From NCBI RefSeq assembly GCF_024679095.1, contig NW_026111784.1, positions 7,501 to 71,500 on the forward strand: a stretch of 64,000 bases of DNA. The letters run 5' to 3'. The DNA comes from Eriocheir sinensis. Its lineage: Eukaryota; Arthropoda; Malacostraca; Decapoda; Varunidae. A program made the position numbers and the translations under genes. Shown here piece after piece: positions 34,397 through 48,479 of the stretch (the first letter of the stretch is position 1; every line of letters starts with the position of its first letter). The notes below the pieces were generated by a model. The model was not told the origin of the DNA. It saw nothing but the letters and a program-made list of their open reading frames with translations, and made no database searches.

Positions 34397-35187
34397 TTAG
34401 TTTTTCCCCTCGTACGCTGGATGTAGTATATTTGATAAATAGTGAACAGATGTGAGGGCTAGTTTCATTCGTTTCATGAAATGGTCTTCAATGACAGCAC
34501 TATCACCTGACCGAACTGATTCCTCTGCAAGCTTATTCTGTAAATCTTTCCACACCTCAGTTGCTTTTCCTATGTCACATCTGTCCCTCTGAACGTTATC
34601 AAGTGCTACGGCAATGAGCTTCAGAATTTTCAGCATATCTTCTGCAGATTTTTTATGTATGTGTCCATCACCTTCCTTATAATAACTGGATCCAGTTGGT
34701 TTCTTTTTTCACCATCACACACAGATACTAATATTGGCCAGTTGTTTAGGTAACCTTCTAAGCAATCAGACAGTGTATTCCACCGTACGTCTTGAGGCAT
34801 GATGAGGGCTGAACCTCCAGTGGTTTTGTATGCTGCTGAGGCTGTGTGATTGTTTCGAAAGTACTTAACAATCTTCACAGCATGTTCTTAAATGTTACCA
34901 ATTTCTAAATCTTTTGCCAACAAATTCAGTATGTGTGCTGAGCAACCATAACTTATTAAGTTATACTCATCATCTTTAAGTAGCTCAGATTTCATTTTTA
35001 CAACATTAGCAGCATTATCCGTGACAAAACTACATACTTTGCATTTATATTTGTGTTCAGCTGTTTCTATTGAGCTTTTAGCAATCCCTAAGGTAATCCG
35101 ATGTGTGTGGGTGACCGGATGTGTCAATTGTGTCCAAAAGATAGACTGAGCTTGTGTTTTCTGATTGTGAATAGTAAAGAGGCACAT
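34397..35187 (-). pseudogene. hAT transposase, catalytic region (fragmented)
   Basis: Three minus-strand pieces in different frames follow in protein order: 34,888-35,187 with CSFVTDNAANVVKMKSELL and ISYGCSAHILNLLAKDL; 34,630-34,878 with KTTGGSALIMPQDVRWNTLSD; and 34,397-34,636 with helical sequence of the insertion domain. The DNA and CSAH...LN signatures and the RWNT motif are those of DUF659/hAT transposases. Breaks between the pieces, and loss of the C-terminal dimerisation region at the left, mean no active enzyme. Confidence 0.85.
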
Positions 35188-35220
35188 ATTACAGGTTCAT
35201 TGGAAACATTTGTCCATCCA

Positions 35221-35757
35221 TCAAGACTCATGCACAGTTTTACCTTCTAAATCTACTACACTTTTTTCACACTCTTTATCATATACCTTGTCTAACAGTG
35301 AACCACCTATTTCTCTCCTACTGGGCAGTTTGTATCCTGGCCTCATTACATTCACCATATATATAAAGGATGCATGCTCAACAATCTTAAAAGGAGACTT
35401 TGTTGCATACATCATAGTAGCTACTTTTTCATCTATTTTTTCCTTCTCTTCTTTAGTGGTCTTCACTCCATAGCTCAAAATACTTGTGTTGTGACTTGAA
35501 GTTGAAACAGCCTTCTTTAATCTATGTGTAGTAGATGTAGTAGGCCCATCCGAATCTTTTACCAAGCTGTCTGAACCGCTACACTTGAAAGGGAAGGAAG
35601 TATGAGTAGGTGCAATGTGTTTTTCAACACCTGAGGCTGACACTTCTAACACAGATGGTGTGGCTGATGTTTGTGTAACTGGTTGTGGGTCTGCAAAGAA
35701 GAGCACCATATAATAATTAATTGTACTGTGTAACTGAGTACATGTAAAATAGTGCAA
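35221..35757 (-). pseudogene. hAT transposase, N-terminal linker and DUF659 start
   Basis: Contains KIDEKVATMMYATKSPFKIV followed by FIYMVNVMRPGYKLPSRREI, the well-known opening of the DUF659 region, after a Ser/Thr-rich linker. The frame runs into a ctttgcag acceptor-like sequence near 35,690, so the linker may begin an exon whose upstream partner is the BED finger at about 39,395-39,500. Confidence 0.8.
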
Positions 35758-36112
35758 TTATTATAATAAAATACTGTAAACTGAGTGAGGTTGTGGGACA
35801 TGGTGCAAGAAGTAGACCAATTGTCAGATGGCTGAACAGGGTGGAAGAGTATGAAAAGGGAGAGAGGTGTAAGTGGAAGGAGAGGGTTTGAGCAGATGAG
35901 GGAGGAATGTTGTGGGAGGGAGAACTGGAAACTATTCTGCTGTGGCCACCCCCTGAGGGGGAGTTCCCGGAGGGAGCGAGGCGTCATAGCTATAGATAAA
36001 TATAGGTAGATAGATAGACTGTATTATATATATAAGTTTTCTGTTGCAGTTTTGCGCATCACACTGGAGCATCACAATATTAGGAATATGCGGCTCTTAC
36101 AAACAAAAATTA

Positions 36113-36439
<327 letters not shown>

Positions 36440-36615
36440 TAATAAATAAATAAATTAATTAAATAAAATGCCCATAAAAACTGGTTTTATTACTGAACCT
36501 GAAAGAGCGCAAAAAAGCCTGAATGGTCCTTAGTACAGTAAAAGTATACCCCTATCTAGACATACTTCTCTATCCGTCACTCATACTCATAATTCAGGTT
36601 GTGTAACAAACAAAC

Positions 36616-36733
<118 letters not shown>

Positions 36734-36789
36734 CCACACCACACTACATTCACACAACATATACACCTTTTCCCAAAATTAAAATTTCA

Positions 36790-39391
36790 AAATGGCGCAC
36801 CTACACCAAGCCTCGGAGTCCCCGCCTGGGGGGGGGACCACAAATTCCCCCAGGGAGGAGTCCCCTTCTGGCTGCCGACCCGAGAGGTGTCTTGATAACT
36901 CCTCGAACCTCTTTCTTCTCAATTTCTGCAACATTCGCGGTCTTCGCTCTAATTTTCATTCTGTGGAACATCATCTCTCCTCCTCTAAACCTCACCTTCT
37001 CTTCCTTACCGAAACACAGGTTTCTGAGGCTACTGACAGCAATCTCTATTCTGTTCCCTCCTACTATCTCTATCCTAAATTTCAATCCAAAGCTGGATGT
37101 TGCGCCTACGTGCGCAACGACATCACTTGCTCTCGTGCCCACGACCTTGACTCTTCTGAATTTTCCACCATCTGGCTAAGACTTCATTGTCATTCTATTA
37201 CTAAATACATCTGTGCTGTTTATCTCTTACCTAACTCTATCAACTATGTAAAATTCTTTGACTATTTGAATTCTAAAGTGGAGCACATCTTGACTCACTC
37301 TCCCTTCGCTGAAATCTCCATCCTAGGAGATTTCAATGTTCACCACCAGCTTTGGCTTTCATCCTCTTTCACTGACCATCCTGGTGAATAAGCCTACAAC
37401 TTTGCTATCCTCAACGACCTAGAGCAGTTGGTCCAGCACCCTACACGTATTCCCGACCGTCTTGGAGACCGGCCCAACATTCTAGACCTCTTCCTTACCT
37501 CAAACCCTTATGCTTATTCTGTCAAACTGTTCTCTCCGTTGGGCTCCTCCGATCACAATCTTATTTCTGCATCCTGTCCTATCGCTCCTGTACACCCTCT
37601 GGACCCACCGAAGAGGCGATGCTTCTGGCATTTTGCTTCAACTGTGGATGTACTTTTCCGATTTCCCGTGGAATGATTATTGCTTCCAGGATAGAGACCC
37701 CTCTGTGTGTGCTCAGCGCATCACAGAGGTGATTGTCTCTGGAATGGAGGCATACATTCCTCGTTCTTTCTCTACTCCTCACGCTAAAAAGCTTTGGTTT
37801 AATCACGCTTGTTCTCGTGCTGTCAATGATAGAGAGGTAGCTCACAAAACGTACCAGAGCCTTCAAACTAATGCTAATTATGAACTTTACATATCTGCCC
37901 GAAATCGTGCCAAATCTATTCTCCGACTAACCAAAAATTCTTTCATTAATAGAAAATGCCAAAACCTTGCTTTCTCTAACTCTTCCCGTGACTTCTGGCA
38001 ACTAGCCAAAAACATCTCCTCCAACTTCACTTCTTCATCTTTCCCTCCACTCCTCAGTCCTGACGGCAACACTGCCGTCTCATCTATCTCTAAGGCTGAA
38101 CTCTTCTCTCAAACTTTTTCTAAAAACTCCACTCTGGACGATTCTGGGCATATTCCTCCTACTCATCCCCCCTCTGACTCCTTTATGCCTGTTATAAAGA
38201 TTCTTCAAAATGATGTTTTCTATGCGCTCTCTGGCCTCAATCCTCAGAAGGCTTATGGACCTGATGGAGTGCCTCCTATTGTCCTTAAAAACTGTGCCTC
38301 CGTGCTCTCACCCTGCCTGGTCTAACTCTTTCGCCTCTGCCTGTCAACATCTACTTTTCCTTCTTGCTGGAAGTATGCCTTCATACAGCCTGTGCCTAAG
38401 AAGGGTGACCGATCCAATCCCTCAAACTACCGTCCTATAGTTTTACTTTCTTGTCTATCTAAAGCTTTTGAATCAATCCTTAACCAGAAGATTCAAAAGC
38501 ACCTTTCCACTTCTGACCTTCTATCTGATCGCCAGTATGGGTTCCGCAAGGGGCGTTCTACTGGTGATCTCCTAGCCTTCTTAACTGACTCTTGGTCATC
38601 CTCTCTTAGCCGTTTCGGTGAAAATTTTGCTATTGCGCTGAACATATCAAAAGCTTTTGATAGGGTCTGGCACAAATCTTTGCTTTCCAAACTACCCTCC
38701 TACGGTTTCTAGCCTTCTCTCTGTACCTTTATCTCCAGTTTCCTTTCTGACCGTTCTATTTCTGCCGTGGTAGACGGTCACTGTTCTTCCCCTAAATCTA
38801 TTAACAGTGGTGTCCCACAGGGTTCTATCCTATCTCCCACTCTTTTTCTGTTGTTCATTGATGATCTTCTTTCCGAAACGAACTGTCCTATCCATTCCTA
38901 CGCCGATGATTCCACTCTGCATTACTCAACTTCTTTTAATAGAAGACCCACCCTACAGGAACTGTTTCTCCACCTATCCACTCGACACAATCTTCCAAAC
39001 AACTATCCCCTATTCTTTGACAACACCCAGCTATCACCTTCCTCAACACTAAACATCCTCGGTCTATCCTTAACTCAAAATCTCAACTGGAAACTTCATA
39101 TCTCATCTCTTACTAAATCAGCTTCCTCGAGGCTGGGCGTTCTGTACCGTCTCCGCCAGTTCTTCTCCCCTGCACAGTTGCTGTCCATATACAGGGGCCT
39201 TGTCCGCCCTCGTATGGAGTATGCATCTCATGTGTGGGGGGGCTCCACTCACACAGCTCTTCTGGACAGAGTGGAGGCTAAGGCTCTTCGTCTCATCAGC
39301 TCTCCTCCTCATACTGATAGTCTTCTACCTCTTAAATTCCGCCGCAGTGTTGCCTCTCTTTCTATCTTCTATCGATATTTCCACGCTGACT
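36790..39391 (+). mobile_element. Jockey-like LINE inserted in the hAT element
   Basis: In order: an AP-endonuclease domain with FCNIRGLRSNFHSVE, LLFLTETQ and ISILGDFNVHH (36,860-37,391); a linker and RT start (37,510-38,325) with SGLNPQKAYGPDGVPPIVLK; RT finger and palm (38,392-38,712) with PVPKKGDRSNPSNYRPI-type sequence and RQYGFRKGRSTGDLL; then GVPQGSILSPTLFLLFI with catalytic YADDSTL (38,767-39,390). Stops and frame changes at about 37,390, 37,675, 38,325 and 38,710 disable it. Its right end, after FYRYFHADCS, meets hAT sequence abruptly, so the 3' part is missing. Confidence 0.88.
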
Positions 39392-39560
39392 GCTCATTGA
39401 ACCAAACCCTGAAGTTCTTTACCACAAACTTTACACTTTGCACGAATTCCCTTGTTTTGCGAGAGAGTTGCAACTTCCTCAAATTCTGCCTAAATACTGT
39501 TTCTCTGTCTTCCTGTTTTTTCTCATCTTTGGATGTCTTAAATTATTACGGTATGTACTT
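39392..39560 (-). pseudogene. BED-type zinc-finger part of the hAT transposase
   Basis: The minus strand reads EFEEVATLSQNKGIRAKCKV followed by CGKELQGLVQ, giving the C-x2-C pair of a BED finger. The LINE begins directly afterwards, removing the His-His half. It supplies DNA binding in hAT transposases. Confidence 0.7.
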
Positions 39561-40129
39561 ATCCTGAAAATGTAATCACTATTAAAATTTTTGAACTCTT
39601 GATAAACTTATTGTATTTGCTAAAGTCCTGTTGCCTGTCCTCCAACACTGAGAGAATTTTAAAAAAAGTGAGATTTGTAAGCTTTCGTCTGCCAGTTGAG
39701 CTGCAGGAAAAACCTTTTGCAGGTCACAACATTAAGAATCTCACTTTTTGTGTCTCTGGAAATTACTGACTTGGCAGGAATTGTATCATAATAATAACCA
39801 AGGTTAGCAACCAAACAGTAACATAATAAAAGTATATATTCTTCTGTATAGTAATACTATAATATGTTGTCAAGAAAATGACAACTTCAGGCAACTCTAC
39901 CTGTCCTAAACCTGGTCCTGTACCAACTACAAACAAGTATTGAACAATTATGTGTCTGGATCCTTGACTGTGCTCAGACATACAGGCCCTAAACTTAAAC
40001 TTAAAGTAACCTATGGAGACTTTCAAATCACTGAGCAGTAAAAAAAAAAAAAAAAAAAATAAATAAAAATCAGAGATTTTTTTATATATTTTTTTTAATA
40101 AAAAAATCACCAACCCTGCTCTGAGGGAC

Positions 40130-41200
40130 CCTCGGATTTGGCATCATAGGCTAGGCGGGGCGACACGGCACCCGGGGTATGTATGACCTTAGTGATTGGT
40201 TGATTGAAGTGGTGTTACATGTGAAGGCTGCACTGAAAATAAATTTCAATGGCACCATAAAGGCTGGCCACCAGAACTTTTAAGATTGCCAATTAACCAG
40301 TTTTGCAGGATTTTTGTTCCACTGACGAATGAATAAACTCAAGGAAAACGAAAAATATTTCCAATACGCTGCACTTGATTGAATCGACAGATTGTTATTC
40401 CTAGTTACCGAACTAATTTGAAGTTAAAAAAAAAAAGTTTGATGTTTAAAAAAAGGGTTCCTGCAGTGATTGATGAGCTTTTGGAACAATATTGTTTTTC
40501 AGTAAATAGATGGCTCTCGGGAAAGAAATACAGAAAAAAATACCTTGCAAATTTCTGTTTCCATACAAAAAAACACATATCAAAGGATTGGTGAAATTAG
40601 GTCAAGGAAGTGTTTTGATACCCTCCTTTTGAAAACGTTCAAGTCATACGATGGAGAATACATGGAGGTGGGATGTCTATTACAGAGTTTACCACTGAAA
40701 AGGCTCAAATGATGAAGAAGCTGTATAACTTTTGTGTCAGGAATTTGGACGACATAGTGGTGAGCTGGAGAAGAATATTCTGTTCAGCGGGATAGTGGGA
40801 GGAGTTGAGGCATAAAGTTGGCAGGTACAGAAGAGCAGTCGGTTTGAAAATAGCTATAGAAAAGAAAGGGAAGCAATATTGGGGCGGAATTTAGGACGAA
40901 GGGAGCTGATGAACTGCAAAAAGCCTTTCAGTTTGTCTGAAAGAGCTGTGTAGGGGATACATACTCCATACAGGAGCACACAATGACCTTGTATGCAGTT
41001 AGCTTCTTTGAGAGAAGTAACTGCATAGTACAACAGAAAACGCCCACCAACGAGAAAACCGGAATAATATTATATGATATATGAGGTTTCCAGGTTAGAA
41101 TCTTGAATTAAGGACAGGCCGAGAGTGTTCACTCCAAAAGAGTGGAACAGCTGCATATTATCGAAGTATAGGGGATAGGGGAAGATCGTGTCGAGTTGTC
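40130..41200. other. Intergenic region, nothing firmly recognised
   Basis: Possible old LINE-derived sequence at about 40,640-41,170, but no motif I would defend. Confidence 0.4.
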
Positions 41201-41205
41201 AGTTG

Positions 41206-41403
41206 TCAAAATTGAGTTTTTGAGTCAGTAAGCAACACTAAGTTAGTTTTGCCCCATCCATAAATAGTTTTAAACTTAGAGTTTAAACGTTCAGTAGCGT
41301 CCAACATAGAGCTGTATAGTTCTTCTTGAATTTGACTCTTGTTGAATGATGTGAAGTAATGAAGAGTAGAGTCTTTGGTGTAAGAATATATGACACAAAT
41401 CAT
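41206..41403 (-). mobile_element. LINE reverse transcriptase remnant with altered palm motif
   Basis: The minus strand contains YSYTKDSTLHYFTSFNKS, matching the palm region SYADDSTLHYSTSFNR of the LINE at 36,790-39,391, with the first catalytic Asp replaced by Lys. It continues with LNSKFKTIYGWGKTNLV. Too short to be active. Confidence 0.7.
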
Positions 41404-41439
41404 TTTTACGTTAATGAATTATATAAATAACAAGGAGGA

Positions 41440-41560
41440 GCGAAATAAGGAGGAGAGAAATAAGGAGGAGGAGGAGGAGGAGGAGGAGGGGGAGGAGGAG
41501 GAGAAGGAGGAAGAGGAAAGGAGAAGGAGAAGAAAGAGGAGGAGGAGGAGGAGAGAAAGA
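41440..41560. repeat. (GGA)n-rich tract
   Basis: Degenerate GGAGGA/GAAGGA repeat, with Glu-rich or Leu/Ser-rich spurious frames. Confidence 0.9.
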
Positions 41561-41981
41561 AATGGGAGGCAATGAAAAAATTGAATGATAATTATTCGAA
41601 AATAGAGCAATTAACATTTCTTGGTCGTGATCCTTTGTAGAGGCAAGATCATTGTTGGCAGTCAGGAAAAGCCGCAAAATTGAAAAAGGAGGGAAGGTGT
41701 GATGGACGGTGAGAGACCACTGGTGTCTTGCCAATCACTGGGACGTGAGGCTGCAGGGATATGAAAGATGTGAGTGAGAAATATGTTTCTGATATGCAGG
41801 GAAAGAGAACGAGAACAGAGACGAGAGATAAGAAGTTCTATGTGCGAAAGGATTGATTGACATGAGCCTGCTGCTGTGATTAGGGGGTTACTAGTTTGCG
41901 TTTCTTTCGTATATTTTCTTAATATTTGTTGAAATGGAATGCATAGTATTAAAATGCATATTAAGGAGGTTCACTATTAAA

Positions 41982-41983
<2 letters not shown>

Positions 41984-42054
<71 letters not shown>
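41984..42054. repeat. (AC)n microsatellite
   Basis: About 35 AC units. Confidence 0.95.
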
Positions 42055-42055
<1 letters not shown>

Positions 42056-42059
42056 TTAT

Positions 42060-43130
42060 TCGACATTATTTTCACAAATAATTTTGATGAAATGTCACAT
42101 GTAACTTAAAGCATGACATCATACATAACAAAAGACCGGTAAAAAACTGTAATCCAAGACACTGGATCAAATAAAAGGACACCGCATGAAAGAGTTGGCT
42201 CTTCGCGTATTTTGTGAATGTTTGCACTCCTTAGTTGACCTGTTGCTAATCCTACAAGCCAACATGCAACGTATAAGGACTTTGAAAGCATGCAACAGTT
42301 GGGTCTTTCCCTCACAGAGCTCAGGGCTGAGTTTCATTCAACGGCTAGGGGGAAGGTAAGAAGAACATGGAGTTACTGGCTGCAGGTTCACATAATCACT
42401 AGCTCTCCTTTCTCTGCCCCTCCACCTTCCGCATATCATATCATTGTTACACGTATGACGAGACAAAGAACAAAACGACCAAGAAAATGGATAGTTACAG
42501 GCTTTCTTAACGTTGATGTCCTTTCTCCTCCGTGTATGCCTCCACCTTGACTCTCTTCCCAGCAGTTTTGAAATAATCTTGTCCCCGAATAATCCTTTCC
42601 GAAGCAGGTGACGAAGAAATCAATGGCTACATCAGTATGTATCATTAGATCTCCACTCTCTTCAATCCTTCCACCTTCACTCTTCTCTATAACGTTCAGA
42701 ATATTTTTTGCAATTTTTTCCTTGCTCCTGCCGTTTCCTCTTTTCCATTTTCTTATCTTCCCTCCTTCACTTTGCGTCTCCTCCCGGCTCACTTCTCTCC
42801 CCTTTATCCTTTCTCCCTTATCCTCTTTGTTACGTAAAACCTTGCCTTTGTATTCTAGCTTCCTCACTTCTGCCTCTCTTTCCGCCATGACTTCAATCTC
42901 TTCGCCTCTCAGATAAAACTCATGCCATCTTATTCTACATTCCTCACTTAACCTGCCCTCCTTTCCTTCCTCTTTTATTTTATTTAAGGGACGATGGAGG
43001 TACTTATTGCATTTTTTGGTCAGTGTCTATGTTTCTTTCTGCATGTGTCTTTGCCTCTCTTTGTGTGTTTGTGTTTGTGTGTGTGTGTGGGGGGGGGGGG
43101 GTCTCTCTTTCTCTCTCCCCCCTTCTGGAT
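42060..43130. other. Intergenic region, nothing recognised
   Basis: Pyrimidine-rich at 42,640-42,960 on the plus strand, then a GT tract with a G11 run at about 43,075-43,101. No supported gene. Confidence 0.5.
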
Positions 43131-43134
43131 TCGC

Positions 43135-45515
43135 GTTCGGTGAAAGACAAGGCGAGTATATGGAAGACAGCGGGAAACTAGGAGGGAAGTAGAGAAATCA
43201 AGTAGGAAAGGAAAAGGGGAGGGAAAAACGATAAAAAGAGTCAAGAAAGTGAAGAAGGAGGTATGTAAAAACAAAGTATGGCAGTAGAGTTAAAAGAGAG
43301 GTGAGATAGGGAGGAGGTGAAATGAGTAAAAAGTGTGAAAGGCATAGGCAGAGGATGAGGAAGACAGGAAAGAAATAAGTATAGGATATGGTAAGTTAGA
43401 AGATCCGAGGAAAGGTCAAAGGAAACAACGTGAGGCTGGGTGAAAGGCATAAGGAATGAAAGGGAGATCAGGCTGATATTAGGAAAGAGATGATCTGGTT
43501 ATTAGAAAAGAGGAAGAGCGGCCAGGAAAACATGTGTGCTTGTACAGGTAATGTAGGAGCAGGAATGCTGGATGAGGAGACAAATGGAATGGAAGTGAAA
43601 AGTATGATGCGTGCAAGAGAAACCGAATAGGAAGCTAGGATTGAGAGTGACACGTTCATCAGAAAGGAAAGAAAAAAGGGAGAATAGCAAAGCAAGGACG
43701 TAAAATATATAGAAATAAAAATGTTAGGAGTTCAGAAGTGGAATAAAAACAGAAGTGAAAGTATTATGAGTAGAAGGGAGACCGAGCACGAACAAGTTAG
43801 GCGAGCAAGGAAGAAAGAAGGGAGAAAAGACAAGCTAACGAAAGGTCTTCAAGGCCAAAGATGTTAGGGGGACGCAGCAAGGAAATGGAAACGGAAGAGA
43901 GATAAACGGAGTGAGAAATGATGTGTTGGCGGATATGCAGAAATAGAACCTGAAGGCTAACACGAACGAAAAAGGCTGCACAGGTTTCAGGTTCTCGGCC
44001 TTTTAACGAACGGTAGAGAGAATGAGTGAATATTTTAGAGAACTAACTCTTTCATCTCTAAATGGTGTACATTTTAGACTTTATCACTTCATATACTTGG
44101 GTGAGATTTACTTTTTGCATTTGCGAGCACATTAAAAAATACATATATGATAAGTGGGCCGAGAGTAAAAATGACGCACGGATTTAAGAACTGAAAACCT
44201 AGATGAGGGAAAAATAAGTGCGAGATGAGAAGAAGGTTATGGATTTTAAAGAAAGTGAACGAGGAGGAAATGGAGAGCGAATAAGAAGTCGACGGCGAGA
44301 GGAAAAATAAACCAAGACGGTGGAAGAACACGACATGATAAAAAAAAAAATAAGAGGTGACGAGATGGAGTAAAAAGAATATAGGGAAGAAAAAGGTGTA
44401 GGAAAAGACTAATGAGGGATGAGATCGCTACCGGAAGAGATACAGCAAAGGAGGACCGGAATGGAGGAGGAAAGAGAGGTGCTTAAAAAAAGGAGGCAGC
44501 GTGATTAAAGATGGAAGAGGTTGAGGTAAGGGAACGAGAAAAATAGAAGAGGGAGAAAAAAAAACAGGAGATGAAGGAGACTGTTTGGAAGTAAGAGGAA
44601 GGTATGACGGCGAGAGGAAAAAGACGGGAAGAGAAAAGAGGATGAAGAAGGGAAGGGGAAAGAGTGAAAAGAGAAGAAGGGAGAAAGAAAATATCAGCTG
44701 AACGAGGTTGTTTGGATGGGGCGAGTGAGGTAAGGGAAGCAGGGAGGAGAGAGCAAAAGAGACGGTTGGAAAAGGGAGGAAAACGAAGAAAGGAAAAGGT
44801 GCAAGAGGGAAAGGAGGAAAAGAGAAGGAGAAAAGAAAGAGCAGAGAAGATAAAGAAAACTATTCGGAGCAAGGGAAAGAGGACAGAGGCAGGGAGCTGA
44901 GAAAAATGGGGACGGATGGGAATGGGAGGAATATGAAAGAAATCAGGGAAACAAAAGGAAAAGAAAAAAGGCAGGAGAAGGGTAGGAGATATCGAAAACT
45001 GCATAGGGAGAAATAAAAACGGTGACGAGGAAAGTAGAGAGGAGAACGGAATGGAGGGGAATAGGAAGGGAGGGGAGGCTGAATGGAAATAGAACAGCAT
45101 AAAAAAAGAATGGGGGAGGAGGATAATGGAAGGAGGAGGTCATTTCAGGGGAAGGGGGAAGGTTAGGGAAGCAGAGAGTAAGGAGGATGGAAAAGAAGTA
45201 AGGAAGTAAGAAAGGCGGAGGAATAAAGTAGATAAAGTAGGCTTGTTATTAGGGAAAAAAAAGGAATATGGGGAGGCAGAGAGCGAGAGAAAGACAGTAA
45301 GGAAAGAATAGAAGAACAAGGAGAGACGGAAAAAAATTGGTGGTGGAGATATATGAATAAAAAAGAAAGAAGGAAAGAATGTAAAAGGAAAACTGGAGGA
45401 AAGGAAGGTTGGTATAGAAGGAGCATGAGGTAGGCAGGAAAGTAAGTACCGAAAGGAAAAGAAGAATTAATGACGTTAGAGGTATGAGCTATGGGAGGAA
45501 GGAGGATGGGAAGTA
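43135..45515. repeat. ~2.4-kb purine-rich block
   Basis: The plus strand is dominated by A and G in irregular gaagga, aggaag and gagaaag motifs for about 2.4 kb, interrupted only briefly near 43,980-44,170. All long frames in it (Phe/Ser/Leu/Pro-rich on the minus strand, Glu/Arg/Lys-rich on the plus) follow from this composition. No gene is supported. Confidence 0.85.
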
Positions 45516-45529
45516 GGTTAAACAAATAT

Positions 45530-46012
<483 letters not shown>

Positions 46013-46027
46013 ACGTACACCCATACA

Positions 46028-46300
46028 ACGCTCCGTAGCTCAGTGGTTAAAGCTCTGCACTGCCATGCTTCGTTACCTGACAGGCGGAGGTTCCACGCTT
46101 CCAGCCCAGCTCAGGCCGGGAAATTTTCGCTGGCAAGGAGTGGTTGCTGTTCCCTCTTATCATGGGGGATGGGGTGTTTGGTGTGTGGAGGTCCTGGCAG
46201 TACCCATAGATCAACTATAATGAGCTTGTTCTTGCCGGAAGAGTACCTGCTGGCGATTGCGAGTCCAACTCGTGATCAGGCCGTGGTGGTGAGTTACACA
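46028..46300 (+). mobile_element. tRNA-derived SINE, family C, plus-strand copy ending in (CA)n
   Basis: The head has ccgtagctcagtggttaaag (box A) and gaggttccacgc (box B). The body contains ggcagtacccatagatc and cgtgatcaggccgtggtg and ends gagttacacacac, running directly into a CA tract. The matching copy is inverted at 46,495-46,735. Confidence 0.8.
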
Positions 46301-46457
46301 CACACACACACACACACACTCAAACGCAGGCGCTCACACATACACAGAATAAATAATTGACAGTTGAGCATTGGAAACTGGACCTCTCCTAATGTATTTC
46401 CGGAACAACGATGAAGATATCTTATTTCACTGAAAATCAGGAATTCCCTTTCTTGTG

Positions 46458-46458
46458 T

Positions 46459-46500
<42 letters not shown>
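46458..46500. repeat. (TG)n microsatellite, tail of the inverted SINE
   Basis: TG tract abutting the 3' end of the minus-strand SINE. Confidence 0.9.
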
Positions 46501-46505
<5 letters not shown>

Positions 46506-46735
46506 TCACCACGGCCTGATCACGAGTTGAACTCGCTTTCGCCAGCAGGTACCCTCCCGCTCTGGGTACTGCCAGGACCTCACACACCACACACCTCATC
46601 CCCCTTGCTCAAGAGGGGTCAGTAACCTCTCCTAGTCAACGGAAAAAATCCGGCCTGAGCGGGGCTCGAACCGCCGCCTGTTTGGCCGTGAACCCTGGCA
46701 GCGCGGCGCTCTAGCCGATTGAGCTACCGGAGTGT
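46495..46735 (-). mobile_element. tRNA-derived SINE, family C, minus-strand copy
   Basis: On the minus strand: ggtagctcaatcggctagag (box A), ggcggttcgagccccgc (box B, a near-perfect GGTTCGAGCC), then ggccggattttttccg and the shared body, ending gtgaattacacacac into the CA tract. The head is better preserved than in the plus-strand copy. A second TG tract lies at its 5' side (46,733-46,791). Confidence 0.85.
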
Positions 46736-46743
46736 GTGTGTGT

Positions 46744-46793
<50 letters not shown>

Positions 46794-46824
46794 TAATATT
46801 AATATTATTGTTATTATTATTATG

Positions 46825-46888
<64 letters not shown>
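46733..46888. repeat. (GT)n and (ATT/AAT)n microsatellites
   Basis: GT tract to 46,791, then ATT/AAT triplets to 46,888. Confidence 0.95.
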
Positions 46889-46889
46889 T

Positions 46890-47720
<831 letters not shown>

Positions 47721-48331
47721 GGGGGTCCCCCCCTTCCGAAAATCCAGTAAATTCTCAGCAATAAAAAAATATAAAATAAAATAACTGAAAATTGAGTTAT
47801 CAGACTCACAGCCCCTCTAGTCCTTATTATTATTTAAATATCTGACCAGTCACATTTCTCATAGGGTAAGCAAAAGCCAGATGAAACCTGCTCTTAAGTT
47901 TATTGAAAGCAACAGAGAAACTCGCTGGAAATTAAGAATAATTAATCAATACCAAACACACAGCAACCTAGTAGCTATCCTAAAATATCCTAGCAAATGG
48001 TTACTTAGCTGTAGGTGGAGAAGAGGGAACCACACCCTGATCTGCCTCGTGTCTGGAGCCTTGGAACCCTTCTTCAATCCTCTCTCGTTCCTCACTGCGA
48101 CGCCGTGTCCTCCTTCCTCCCACGGGTGTCATTGACCTGAGTACACAGTCACTCTGGACTTGCGAATACTACAAGGCTGAAAAACCCGGAGGCTGGGGAG
48201 GGACGTCCGCTCGCTTCAAAGTCTGGGCAGGAGATGACTTGAAAGATGGCGACGGTCCCACAATGCTCAGGCCGGGCTCCGCGGTCAAGATGCCGGCTCT
48301 CGCCATACTGACATCTCGTTTTCTGTGCAAC

Positions 48332-48476
48332 ACTTACGCTAAAACGCCCTAAAGGCTATGGATTTATTATTTATTAATACTCTAACACATGCAATTGGTC
48401 ATAGTGGGTCATGCATCCCACACATAGCTCAGCGTTGGCAGTAATAACGAATATGATTTGAAAAGCTCGCTGCTTC
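48332..48476 (+). repeat. ~145-bp direct repeat, left copy
   Basis: Begins cgctaaaacgccctaaaggc and ends aaaagctcgctgcttcc. A near-identical copy lies at 49,477-49,621, 1,145 bp away, in the same orientation. The ends are not TG...CA and no reading frame lies between, so it could be a segmental duplication or parts of one dispersed repeat. Confidence 0.85.
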
Positions 48477-48479
48477 CCG

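Noticed and set aside
43141..45525. Many Phe/Ser/Leu-rich or Glu/Lys-rich frames that look like membrane or charged proteins
   Set aside because: They follow from purine/pyrimidine asymmetry; no splice-linked exons or motifs.
46495..46735. tRNA gene
   Set aside because: Boxes A and B are good but the acceptor stem does not close, and a SINE body with a second inverted copy follows.
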